Shown here: one piece after another, positions 8,767 to 15,061 of the stretch
Layout: each line of letters begins with the position of its first letter
How positions within the stretch are numbered: position 1 is the stretch's first letter
Assembly (NCBI GenBank): GCA_937885475.1
Contig: CAKZZR010000146.1
Span: 1-24,280 of the forward strand
Origin: an uncultured Treponema sp.
GTDB lineage: Bacteria > Spirochaetota > Spirochaetia > Treponematales > Treponemataceae
Length of the DNA: 24,280 bases
Direction: 5' to 3'
The notes under the pieces: generated by a model
What the model saw: only the letters and a program-made list of their open reading frames with translations
Databases searched by the model: none
What the model was told of the DNA's origin: nothing
Translations under genes and position numbers: made by a program

Positions 8767-9324
8767 ATGAAAAAATTTGCGCTCAAAGCATTGCTTCTGT
8801 CCGCTTTTACGCTGACAGCAACCGCTCACCTTTTTGCAGAAATGGAACCTCTGCACCACAATCCGTGGGAGCTTATCATCTACCGACCAGAAAACACGGG
8901 AACAATGAACGACATACGCTGCTTTCTTGAGATTTTGGATGAGGAAGGAAACGACGTAACTTACACGGCGGTAAAGGCAACCTACGAATGGGTGTCAATT
9001 CCGGACAAAGTGAATTTCTACAGGAAAAAGTATTATCTTTCAGGGGGAATGGCCATGCACCTTACCATCAGGCGCGGGCGCTACAAATTCACGTTCTATA
9101 CGCCGGAAACGGAGCAGCAGGGCTTTGCCGGAAAAAAACACGGAACGTGGACGTCAAATTCGTTTTTATACGACACACAGAACCCTGCAAAAGTGATTTT
9201 TGTTGCGCCTACAGCAAACGAGAACGGATTTTATGACGGTGGCTGGCACATAAGCGGCACGGCACCCGCGTGGTTCAAGTTCACCAAGCCGTACATAAAA
9301 AACACGGAACAAAAAATGGACTGA
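8767..9324 (+). CDS. Exported protein of unknown function
   Basis: 185 residues. A clear signal peptide (MKKFALKALLLSAFTLTATA, then HLFA) is probably cleaved after Ala24. The mature part is rich in aromatic residues and beta-prone stretches (WELIIYRPENTG, YKFTFYTPETEQ, WHISGTAPAWFKF) and has no Cys, no further membrane segment and no motif I recognise. It is probably a periplasmic or outer-membrane-associated beta-sandwich protein; that is inference only. The start is supported by the signal peptide and by GAGG just before the ATG. TATAAT at 8753-8758 lies so close that, if it is the -10 box, the transcript would have almost no leader. The gene is divergent from thrS and followed by the tRNA-Pro promoter. 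Confidence 0.8.
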   Translation: MKKFALKALLLSAFTLTATAHLFAEMEPLHHNPWELIIYRPENTGTMNDIRCFLEILDEEGNDVTYTAVKATYEWVSIPDKVNFYRKKYYLSGGMAMHLTIRRGRYKFTFYTPETEQQGFAGKKHGTWTSNSFLYDTQNPAKVIFVAPTANENGFYDGGWHISGTAPAWFKFTKPYIKNTEQKMD

Positions 9325-9403
9325 GACGGCTTGAATCCGGCACAAAAAAGTTTGCATTGTTCCACATTCTCGCTTTTTTTGCACTCAAATTCCGCTTTAG
9401 CAC

Positions 9404-9432
9404 TTGAACAAACTGCGGCAAAAGTATATAGT
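9404..9432 (+). promoter_or_regulatory. Sigma-70 promoter of tRNA-Pro
   Basis: TTGAAC (9404-9409) and TATAGT (9427-9432) are separated by 17 bases. The start would fall about five bases before the mature tRNA 5' end. Confidence 0.7.
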
Positions 9433-9444
9433 AGTGGAACATCA

Positions 9445-9517
9445 CGGGATGTAGCGCAGCTGGTAGCGCGTCTGGTTTGGGACCAGAATGTCGCAGGTTC
9501 AAATCCTGTCATCCCGA
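9445..9517 (+). tRNA. tRNA-Pro (anticodon UGG)
   Basis: A 73-base cloverleaf. The acceptor stem pairs CGGGATG with CATCCCG, with discriminator A at 9517. The anticodon stem TCTGG/CCAGA encloses the loop TTTGGGA, with anticodon TGG at 9478-9480. The T arm contains GGTTCAAATCC. The CCA end is not encoded (AAAT follows) and must be added enzymatically. Confidence 0.97.
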
Positions 9518-9532
9518 AATACACGATATGAG

Positions 9533-9558
9533 CATCCGGTTGAACGCCGGATGTTTTT
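9533..9558 (+). terminator. Intrinsic terminator after tRNA-Pro
   Basis: CATCCGG (9533-9539) pairs with CCGGATG (9547-9553) around a 7-base loop, followed by TTTTTG. It lies 15 bases after the tRNA. The following small gene starts only 35 bases later, so the hairpin may be leaky. Confidence 0.75.
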
Positions 9559-9593
9559 GTTTATATTCATTTCAGTCATTTTAGGAGCAAAAC

Positions 9594-9827
9594 ATGAAAA
9601 AAATCATCACAGCTGCCTGCCTTGCGCTTTTCTTCTGCGCGGCAGCAACAACGGAATCCGTTACAGAATCCATAAAGGATGGCGTTCAGGAAATAACCTC
9701 TGATATTTCAAAGAGCGCTAAAAAAATCGGAAAAGACGTTAAGAAGGAAACAAAAAAAATCGGAAAGGAAGCAAAAAAAGACGCCAAGAAGGCAAAAAAA
9801 GCCATCAAAAAAGAGCTTGACGACTAA
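9594..9827 (+). CDS. Small exported lysine-rich protein made of 11-residue (hendecad) repeats
   Basis: 77 residues. A signal peptide (MKKIITAACLALFFCAAA) carries Cys15, which could be a relaxed spirochaetal lipidation site, although LFFC is a poor lipobox. From residue 21 the whole mature chain reads as five 11-residue units: 21-31, 32-42, 43-53, 54-64 and 65-75. Hydrophobic or small residues recur at unit positions 3, 7 and 11. The last three units are KKIGKDVKKET, KKIGKEAKKDA and KKAKKAIKKEL. This periodicity is typical of amphipathic 11/3 helices (LEA proteins, apolipoproteins, right-handed coiled coils), so it probably forms a strongly basic helix at a membrane or polyanionic surface (inference). 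AGGAG lies six bases before the ATG. There is no room for its own promoter after the tRNA terminator. Confidence 0.8.
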   Translation: MKKIITAACLALFFCAAATTESVTESIKDGVQEITSDISKSAKKIGKDVKKETKKIGKEAKKDAKKAKKAIKKELDD

Positions 9828-9847
9828 GCTGTAGCCACCATATAAGC

Positions 9848-9894
9848 AAAGCGCATGAAGCCATTAAGACAAGCTCAATGACCTCATGCGCTTT
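9848..9894. terminator. Probable bidirectional terminator between convergent genes
   Basis: AAAGCGCATGA (9848-9858) pairs perfectly with TCATGCGCTTT (9884-9894) around a 25-base loop that has weak internal pairing. It lies between the hendecad gene and the 3' end of the LolA-like gene. Neither side has a long T-run, so termination strength is uncertain. Confidence 0.5.
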
Positions 9895-9912
9895 ATATTC
9901 CATCAAACGCTA

Positions 9913-10701
9913 TTAGAGACGTCCGGTAGAAAGGAAATTCGGAGAAAAGTAACCGTCTGCCAACGGATTGTCAACCTCAACATTAATCATCTTAAGGACG
10001 GTTGAATGTCCGGTCTGAACGTTGGTCATAACATTCTCCTCTGGAATGTTGTAGGTCTTGTTTCCTGTTTTTTGCATGATTTTCTTAATCTCATTGATTT
10101 TAAGGAGCTTGCCCTTTTTGTCATACAGCTCAATGTACACAGGAATAAACGAATCCTTAGTAACCCAGGAAATGCGGTACTGATATTGGCTTGACTTGGG
10201 ATCCTTCGGAGTGGATTTAACGACGTACAAATCCTTGAAGTTTCCCTTGTCCTCGCTTTCCTTAAGCAGTTCATGAGTGTCATCTGCGACCTCTCGGCTG
10301 CTCATGTCATCATAAGAAAAATCGGTTCCTACAAAGGCCTTCTCGCCGTCAGAAGAAGCAACGCGGCGTGTAGACTTGAGCGACGGCAGATAAATCCATT
10401 TGTCATCATCCTTGCCGTCATTCTGCTTCTGAAGGAAGCGTGTGTCCTTTACCGAAGCCGGGCTTAAAAAAATCATGACCATATCGGTAAGATTGTTCTT
10501 GCAACGGCCATATTCGCCGACCTTGCGGACTTCCGTGCCACCTTTTTTGTCTGTCAGCGTAAGCTGAACGGCAGCTTTTGAAAAATCCGGCTTCTGACGG
10601 TCATACACCTTCTGCATTATTTCCGTTGCATCTGCAGCAAACAGCGCGCACGCAGCGGAAAGCGCAACGGCAGTGGCAACAACCTTTTTGATTAATTTCA
10701 T
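9913..10701 (-). CDS. LolA-like outer-membrane lipoprotein-sorting protein (PF17131-type)
   Basis: 262 residues. A signal peptide (MKLIKKVVATAVALSAACALFA, cleaved near 23) precedes a single LolA-like half-barrel domain. The family signature is visible: KWIYLPSLKSTRRVASSDGEKAFVGTDFSYDDM, given here in pieces as KWIYLP, RRVA, and FVGTDFSYDD. Proteins of this type carry lipid or lipoprotein through the periplasm and are often encoded beside RND/MMPL exporters. Here GGAGG (10709-10713) precedes the ATG and the exporter gene ends 33 bases upstream, so the two form an operon. As I recall, Treponema pallidum has a similar pair (TP0789/TP0790). The most likely role is accepting cargo from the exporter for delivery to the outer membrane (inference). 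Confidence 0.85.
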   Translation of the reverse strand: MKLIKKVVATAVALSAACALFAADATEIMQKVYDRQKPDFSKAAVQLTLTDKKGGTEVRKVGEYGRCKNNLTDMVMIFLSPASVKDTRFLQKQNDGKDDDKWIYLPSLKSTRRVASSDGEKAFVGTDFSYDDMSSREVADDTHELLKESEDKGNFKDLYVVKSTPKDPKSSQYQYRISWVTKDSFIPVYIELYDKKGKLLKINEIKKIMQKTGNKTYNIPEENVMTNVQTGHSTVLKMINVEVDNPLADGYFSPNFLSTGRL

Positions 10702-10734
10702 AATAGTACCTCCATTGAATGCTTCTATTATACT

Positions 10735-13569
10735 CTATTTTTTAGTATTTTCAGCAAGTTTTGCCTTATACGCCTCTTTTTGTTCCTTTGTCCACATAAA
10801 ATGCGGGTCAAAGGCATTCAGAAGACCTGGAATAATCGTCATTGAAAGAGATGAGCTTGTGAACATTACGACCGCAACGAGAATTCCGATGTAGCGCAGG
10901 ATGATGAACTTTGAGAACACCAGGACAAGGAAGCCAAGACCTACGGCAAGCGCGTTCGTGATGATGCCTTTTCCGCTCGTCTTGAACGTGCGGTTTGCGA
11001 CAGTCTCAAGGTCAGACGTAAGCGCACGCTCGTGCTGGTAGGTTTCCATAAAGTGAATGGTATAATCGATACCGACACCAATCGCAATGGAAGAGACGAT
11101 GCTCGTACACAAATCGAGGCGGATTCCCGCAAAGCCCATGACCATGAAGTTCAGGAGAATGACTAAGCCTAGCGGAATTGCGCCGATAAGACCTGCCCAG
11201 CCAGACTTGAAGGAAAGCGCGATGATAATGAATACCATTACAAGAGAGAACACTATGCTTATCATCTGGCTGTGAATGACAAGATTGCTCATGCGATGCT
11301 CAAGCGTCGCCGTTCCCGTTGGAAGCACGGAATAGCCTTCCGGGAAGAATTTTGCGGCATAGTCATTGATTTCATCAATAAGATGCCCTGTGTCAACGGT
11401 ACTGTGCGTCTTAAGCTCAATCTGAATGCGGATTGCCGTAGGATTCGTCATGTCGTTTGAAAAGCGCGTGATTGCATCGCTTGAAAGCAGATACAAGTAC
11501 TGTGTAACCAAATCAGACAGCTCCTCCTTTGTGGCAGCCGGATATTTTGACACGTCATAAGGAATTTCGTAGTAGTTCAAGCCGTTGTAGTTTATCTCGC
11601 GCTCAAGCTCGCGGACAATTACGTTCAAAGGAGCCTTCTCACCGCCAGCGGCCGCATACGCCGCGTTCAGCATTGAAAGCATGGTACGAAGCTCAACCGC
11701 AGAATCAAGCGCGTACTCATAGCCTACATCAGTGTCGACGTGCATGACCTGATTCATGCGCTTTATGAACGTGGTGAACGATACGATTTTTCCAATCTCC
11801 GGGTGATGGGCAAGCAGATAGTTCTGCATGTCGTCAACTGCCCGCAGAATCTCAGGATTCGCAAGCGAATTATATGCTTTTGCGCTGCCAGTGGAAACCT
11901 CCCCTGCTTCAGCTTCATCGCCAAAATCAAAATCCCCGAAGTCTCCAAAGCCGTCATCCGCAGAAGAGTCCGCTACGGAAGTGGCATCGTCAGCACCGGA
12001 AAAGTCAAAGTCGCCAAAGTCATCGGTCTCTTCAACCTCGCCAGAAGCTGCGTCCGTAGCAATCTCGTTTCCGCGCACAACCACGTACATACTGTTAGTG
12101 CCGGAAAGCGTTTCGTCCACATACGCAAGGTCCTGCCTGAATTTGCTGCTGCCCGGAAAGTAATTCACCATCGCCGTGTCAACTACAAGCAGCTTAAGAC
12201 CCGCCGCAGAGAGCGAAATCATGACAACCATGAATACGATAAGGCGCGGCTTGGTTCCTGCAAAGAAGTGGTACATATTGTACAAGGTGCGTCCGGTGGT
12301 CTCCTCTTCGGAACGACCGCGGCGGCGTGCAATCTCACGCTCAAGACGCATACGGATTTTTGCAGAAAGGCGCTCCTTGTTGCGCCAATGCTTGCCAACA
12401 ATACTGATAGGCGTTATGTACAGAATGCTCGGAATGAGCGTAACCGAAAGGATGAGCGAGAACGCAATACCAGCCGCCGCAAAAATTGAGAATGAGCGGA
12501 GCGGTCGGAGCGGGCTTGAGACGTTCGAGATGAAGCCGGCAACCGTGGTAACCGTCGCAAGCAGGACGGCAACCCACACGTCCTTAAGCCCAAAAGCAAT
12601 GGCTTCCGCGTGGTTTTCCTTGTTAATCTCGCCCTCAATCTTGTCTATTCCGATGTAATAGTGCGTCATGACGTGAATTCCATATGCGGAACCACAGGCG
12701 ATAAGGCAGACAGGAATCATACTTCCGATAATCGTAAACGTATAGCCAAGGATACTCAAAAGTCCGACCGACCAGATGGTGCTTACAAGCACGGTAAGCA
12801 ATGGAAGCAAGGTTCCGCTCCATGTGTGGAATGAAAAATACAGCGAAAGCAGTACGATGAGCGCAACAAAAGGAATGAGGTGCAGCAGGTCGCTCATAAG
12901 GAACTCGCGTGCGTCGTGCGACATGACGGGGTCGCCAAAGTAGCGCACCTCAAGGTCGGAGCCGGCAAGCTCCTCCTCGCAAATCTGCTGTATGTCAGAA
13001 AGAATCTTTGTCTGAATAGAGGAAGGAAGCTCCTCTCCGTCCTCCGTGGAGGCGGTAATCGTAACCATCATCTGAGCGGCGGTAAACGAGTCGTTCACGA
13101 TGACGCGGTTATACATTTCCTGCCAGTCGATGATGCGCTGCTTGATAAGTCGCATGTCCTCGGCGCTGCCGGTGTACAAATCCTCATCGCCCAAAAGACT
13201 TCCGGCAACAAGGCTCGGCTCGCCGCCGTCGGTTGTGTCGCCATAAATAAAATCAATGTTTGACAGAGAATCAATGTTCTCAACATAGTCAACGTTCTCT
13301 ATCCTGTCAGAAATTCTGCGGATAAGCTCTATGTAGTCCGGCGTAAGGATGGTCGCACCCTTCGTCTCCAAAAGAACGCCCAGCATGAGCATGCTGCCGA
13401 ACTCGTCCTCAGTCTGAAGCATAAGCTGATACGAAGCATCGTCCTTTGGCATGAACGTACGGCTCGTATTCTCGATACGGATTCCCCTGAGCTGCCAGCC
13501 GAAAAAAACGGTGATTACGGCACACAGCGCAATAATCAGCCAGGAGAATTTGAGCATTTTCTTAATCAT
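10735..13569 (-). CDS. RND/MMPL-superfamily exporter, paralogue 2
   Basis: 944 residues, collinear with the exporter at 2992-5850. TM1 is near 8-27, then a periplasmic loop and a first helix bundle (with MIPVCLIACGSAYGIHVM). A second TM/loop/bundle follows, with IGVGIDYTIHFME near the C-terminus. The first bundle has no Asp at all in the relay segment (ACGSAYGIH), whereas the second keeps GxGIDY, so proton coupling may rest on one half. The second periplasmic loop has an acidic insert (about residues 508-555) with repeated DFGDFDF-like units, at the same place as in paralogue 1. AAAGGAG precedes the ATG at 13569. A TTGACT-17-TAGAAT promoter lies about 80 bases upstream, its -10 box covered by a palindrome. 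It is cotranscribed with the LolA-like gene and divergent from an ArsR-family regulator. Substrate unknown; lipid export is plausible. Confidence 0.87.
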   Translation of the reverse strand: MIKKMLKFSWLIIALCAVITVFFGWQLRGIRIENTSRTFMPKDDASYQLMLQTEDEFGSMLMLGVLLETKGATILTPDYIELIRRISDRIENVDYVENIDSLSNIDFIYGDTTDGGEPSLVAGSLLGDEDLYTGSAEDMRLIKQRIIDWQEMYNRVIVNDSFTAAQMMVTITASTEDGEELPSSIQTKILSDIQQICEEELAGSDLEVRYFGDPVMSHDAREFLMSDLLHLIPFVALIVLLSLYFSFHTWSGTLLPLLTVLVSTIWSVGLLSILGYTFTIIGSMIPVCLIACGSAYGIHVMTHYYIGIDKIEGEINKENHAEAIAFGLKDVWVAVLLATVTTVAGFISNVSSPLRPLRSFSIFAAAGIAFSLILSVTLIPSILYITPISIVGKHWRNKERLSAKIRMRLEREIARRRGRSEEETTGRTLYNMYHFFAGTKPRLIVFMVVMISLSAAGLKLLVVDTAMVNYFPGSSKFRQDLAYVDETLSGTNSMYVVVRGNEIATDAASGEVEETDDFGDFDFSGADDATSVADSSADDGFGDFGDFDFGDEAEAGEVSTGSAKAYNSLANPEILRAVDDMQNYLLAHHPEIGKIVSFTTFIKRMNQVMHVDTDVGYEYALDSAVELRTMLSMLNAAYAAAGGEKAPLNVIVRELEREINYNGLNYYEIPYDVSKYPAATKEELSDLVTQYLYLLSSDAITRFSNDMTNPTAIRIQIELKTHSTVDTGHLIDEINDYAAKFFPEGYSVLPTGTATLEHRMSNLVIHSQMISIVFSLVMVFIIIALSFKSGWAGLIGAIPLGLVILLNFMVMGFAGIRLDLCTSIVSSIAIGVGIDYTIHFMETYQHERALTSDLETVANRTFKTSGKGIITNALAVGLGFLVLVFSKFIILRYIGILVAVVMFTSSSLSMTIIPGLLNAFDPHFMWTKEQKEAYKAKLAENTKK

Positions 13570-13645
13570 CTAAAACTCCTTTGCAAAACGGGCTTGCCAT
13601 TCCTTGCCCGATTGCGTAATATACATTCGTTCAAATAATTAAACC

Positions 13646-13683
13646 GATAGATACATTCTATCCATTTAAAAATAATCAGTCAA
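13646..13683 (-). promoter_or_regulatory. Promoter of exporter 2/LolA-like operon with overlapping palindrome
   Basis: On the reverse strand TTGACT (13683-13678) and TAGAAT (13660-13655) are 17 bases apart. A palindrome, GATAGA-5-TCTATC at 13646-13662, covers the -10 box and the predicted start, which is the position of a repressor operator. Confidence 0.6.
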
Positions 13684-13685
13684 TC

Positions 13686-13716
13686 ACCAACCCCGCCGCA
13701 AGCAGCGGGGTATGGT
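13686..13716. repeat. GC-rich hairpin between divergent promoters
   Basis: CCCCGC (13691-13696) pairs with GCGGGG (13705-13710). The stem is extended by ACCAA/TATGGT with one bulged base, giving about 11 bp. It lies between the two divergent promoters and could be part of a dispersed palindromic repeat together with the inverted repeat at 13740-13778. Confidence 0.55.
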
Positions 13717-13731
13717 GTTCTCATAATGTAA

Positions 13732-13778
13732 TTGCACTCGGGTTTAATTCCCTTTATACGGGGCAGGGTATTAAACCC
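13732..13778 (+). promoter_or_regulatory. Candidate ArsR-gene promoter with embedded 13-bp inverted repeat
   Basis: TTGCAC (13732-13737) and TATACG (13755-13760) are 17 bases apart. GGGTTTAATTCCC (13740-13752), inside the spacer, is matched by GGGTATTAAACCC (13766-13778) with a single mismatch, so the inverted repeat straddles the -10 box. This is suitable for autoregulation, or it may be a repeat element. Confidence 0.45.
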
Positions 13779-13859
13779 TCGGCACGAATAAACAATAGCG
13801 GTTTCGTGGTTTTAATACGGAGAATAAGTTGAACATGCCACAAACAGCACAGGAGAACA

Positions 13860-14195
13860 ATGATGGACGAACAAGTCATGCAAAGGGCGCGCGAGCAATT
13901 CAACGACTGCGCAGCGATTTTTATTGCATTGGGAGATTCCGTGCGGCAAAAAATAATACTGGATCTTGCCGAAACCGGCGAAGAGGGCATAAACGTAGCC
14001 CAGATTTCGGAACGATCGACGCTTTCGCGACCGGCAATATCCTACCATCTTAAAGTTCTGAAGGAAGCGGGACTTGTTGCGCCTGTAAAAAAAGGCACGC
14101 AGATTTTCTACCGCCTGCGCATGAAGCGCCAGTTCCTGCGAGTAAAGGAGCTGCTTAATACGGTGGAAGCGCTCATTGACGAGGTGGAGAACTAG
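13860..14195 (+). CDS. ArsR-family winged-helix transcriptional regulator
   Basis: 111 residues, the normal size for ArsR/SmtB proteins. The helix-turn-helix with recognition helix reads INVAQISERSTLSRPAISYHLKVLKEAGLV, given here in parts as VAQISERSTLSRPAIS and YHLKVLKEAGLV. It is followed by the wing (VKKGTQIFYRLRM) and a C-terminal dimerisation helix. The N-terminal region LGDSVRQKIILDLAE is typical. There is a single Cys (near residue 17) and no ELCVCDL-like metal site, so classical As/Cd sensing is unlikely and the signal is unknown. Two start codons (13860 and 13863) are possible; AGGAG at 13851-13855 serves either. It is divergent from the exporter 2/LolA operon, whose promoter carries a palindrome, so control of that operon is the simplest hypothesis. 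A hairpin at 14212-14241 follows. Confidence 0.88.
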   Translation: MMDEQVMQRAREQFNDCAAIFIALGDSVRQKIILDLAETGEEGINVAQISERSTLSRPAISYHLKVLKEAGLVAPVKKGTQIFYRLRMKRQFLRVKELLNTVEALIDEVEN

Positions 14196-14201
14196 ACGCA
14201 C

Positions 14202-14241
14202 GCATAAAAAAAAGGCTGCCGGGAGTTTTCCTGGCAGCCTT
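14202..14241. terminator. Bidirectional terminator between arsR-type gene and ssrA
   Basis: AAGGCTGCC (14212-14220) pairs perfectly with GGCAGCCTT (14233-14241). On the reverse strand the stem is followed by eight T residues, which gives a strong terminator six bases after the mature tmRNA 3' end. On the forward strand only TTCTTTG follows, so it is weaker there. Confidence 0.85.
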
Positions 14242-14246
14242 CTTTG

Positions 14247-14620
14247 TGGAGATGGGGGGAATTGAACCCCCGTCCGGGTGCGTAACCCAAGTACGTCTAC
14301 ATGCTTAGTTATGCGAGGTGATTGTCGGGAAAAGGTAGCAGCATAACAAGCGTCTTTTCCGTATTCCGGCTGAAAGTCCCTTCCGCATGCCGAACGCTAC
14401 GAAAAGCAAGTCCCTGTTGGCGTCAGAACATCACAGAGTTAGGAACAGCGCCCTATGAGTTCCGTGCACTGCTTACGCAGCGAGTGCAAACTGTTCTTCA
14501 GAAGAATCTTCTTCTTCTTTTCTGTTGAAGATTGCAGTTATTTTTTTTGTCAGCTTAAGGCGCCTTCACACCCACATGCAGTAAATGCGCTCCCGCATCC
14601 GTCGAAACCGGTGCACCCCC
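14247..14620 (-). ncRNA. ssrA: Transfer-messenger RNA (tmRNA)
   Basis: 374 bases, the usual length for a one-piece tmRNA. The 5' end (reverse strand from 14620) reads GGGGGTGCACCGGTTTCGAC, with the conserved GGTTTCGACGG D-arm region. The 3' end has the T arm (GGGGGTTCAATTCCCCC) and closes a 7-bp acceptor stem, GGGGGUG with CAUCUCC (two G-U pairs), with discriminator A at 14247. CCA is not encoded (CAAA follows). It rescues stalled ribosomes with SmpB and tags the peptide for proteolysis. The messenger part is an open frame at 14535-14473 preceded by the typical AATAACT and ending in FALAA and TAA. The gene has a near-consensus promoter and a strong terminator, so it is a single-gene transcript. 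Confidence 0.96.
14473..14535 (-). other. tmRNA proteolysis-tag reading frame (20 codons)
   Basis: The resume codon GCA (14535-14533) follows AATAACT. The frame reads A-IFNRKEEED then SSEEQ then FALAA, and stops at TAA (14475-14473). The ALAA end is the canonical protease-recognition tail. Twenty residues and a run of seven acidic residues in the middle are unusual next to the common 8-15-residue tags. Confidence 0.85.
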
Positions 14621-14653
14621 AGATGCATGGTTCGCCCTACACGAGCCTGCAAG

Positions 14654-14683
14654 AATATAACGCAAGACCAGGAGAAATGTCAA
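14654..14683 (-). promoter_or_regulatory. Sigma-70 promoter of ssrA
   Basis: Reverse strand: perfect TTGACA (14683-14678) and TATATT (14659-14654), 18 bases apart. The predicted start near 14647 implies a precursor with about 27 extra 5' bases to be trimmed. Confidence 0.75.
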
Positions 14684-14700
14684 GGGAAAGGGAGGAAAAA

Positions 14701-14913
14701 CAGGGAAATCAATTTTATGTGAAGATGCATAAAAAATAACGCAAAGGAGAAGTTGCAGCCTTCAAAAACACCCATTTTTGCAGCCGCGTAAGCGGCAAAT
14801 TTTATGAGTTCCAAGGCAAAAATGCGTGTAGCAAGCTAGCTTGCGGTTTTGAAGGATGAACTTCGACTGAAAGCTATTTTTTAATACCTATACACCAAAA
14901 ATTGATTTCCCTG
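14701..14913. repeat. Outer 16-bp perfect inverted repeat enclosing a palindromic element
   Basis: CAGGGAAATCAATTTT (14701-14716) is repeated exactly in inverted orientation at 14898-14913. It brackets the inner palindrome at 14749-14864. I see no gene inside. The whole 14.66-14.95 kb stretch is non-coding apart from the ssrA promoter. Confidence 0.75.
14749..14864. repeat. Multi-armed palindromic (MITE/REP-like) element
   Basis: The ends are imperfect inverted repeats: 14749-14768 (GAAGTTGCAGCCTTCAAAAA) against 14845-14864 (reverse complement GAAGTTCATCCTTCAAAACC). A second pair lies inside: CACCCATTTTTGC at 14769-14781 against 14816-14828, with 12 of 13 matching. The arms carry short perfect hairpins, GCCGC-GTAA-GCGGC near 14783-14796 and the self-complementary GCAAGCTAGCTTGC at 14831-14844. 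It has no coding potential. The shape fits a non-autonomous mobile palindrome or a structured RNA. Confidence 0.65.
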
Positions 14914-14953
14914 GAGGAAAAGAACAGAGCAAACGCATTCCAAAACTCCAGAC

Positions 14954-15061
14954 TTAAAAAAGTGTTGTCCTCCTTATGTAATACGCGGCGAGCATATTGC
15001 CCGCAATAGTCTTTCCAAAACGACGCGGACGAGAAATTAGGAGCGGAAATTCAGCCGATTT
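14954..15061 (-). pseudogene. Remnant of an AAA-ATPase-like protein (PF09820-type), P-loop segment only
   Basis: An open frame of 35 codons ends at TAA (14956-14954). It reads KSAEFPLLISRPRRFGKT and then IAGNMLAAYYIRRTTLF. The LISRPRRFGKT-x-x-x-NMLAAYY pattern is the Walker A region of the AAA-ATPase-like family (usually 500 residues or more), which is common in treponemes and gut bacteria. There is no start, no Walker B and no nuclease part, so it is a decayed fragment. It abuts the stop of the acyltransferase gene (15062) on one side and the palindromic element on the other, which suggests deletion or recombination at both edges. Confidence 0.65.

Noticed and set aside
14247..14620. tmRNA 3' end as an integration (att) site
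   Set aside because: No integrase gene or 3'-end duplication is visible. The 3' end is followed directly by its own terminator and the ArsR-type gene.
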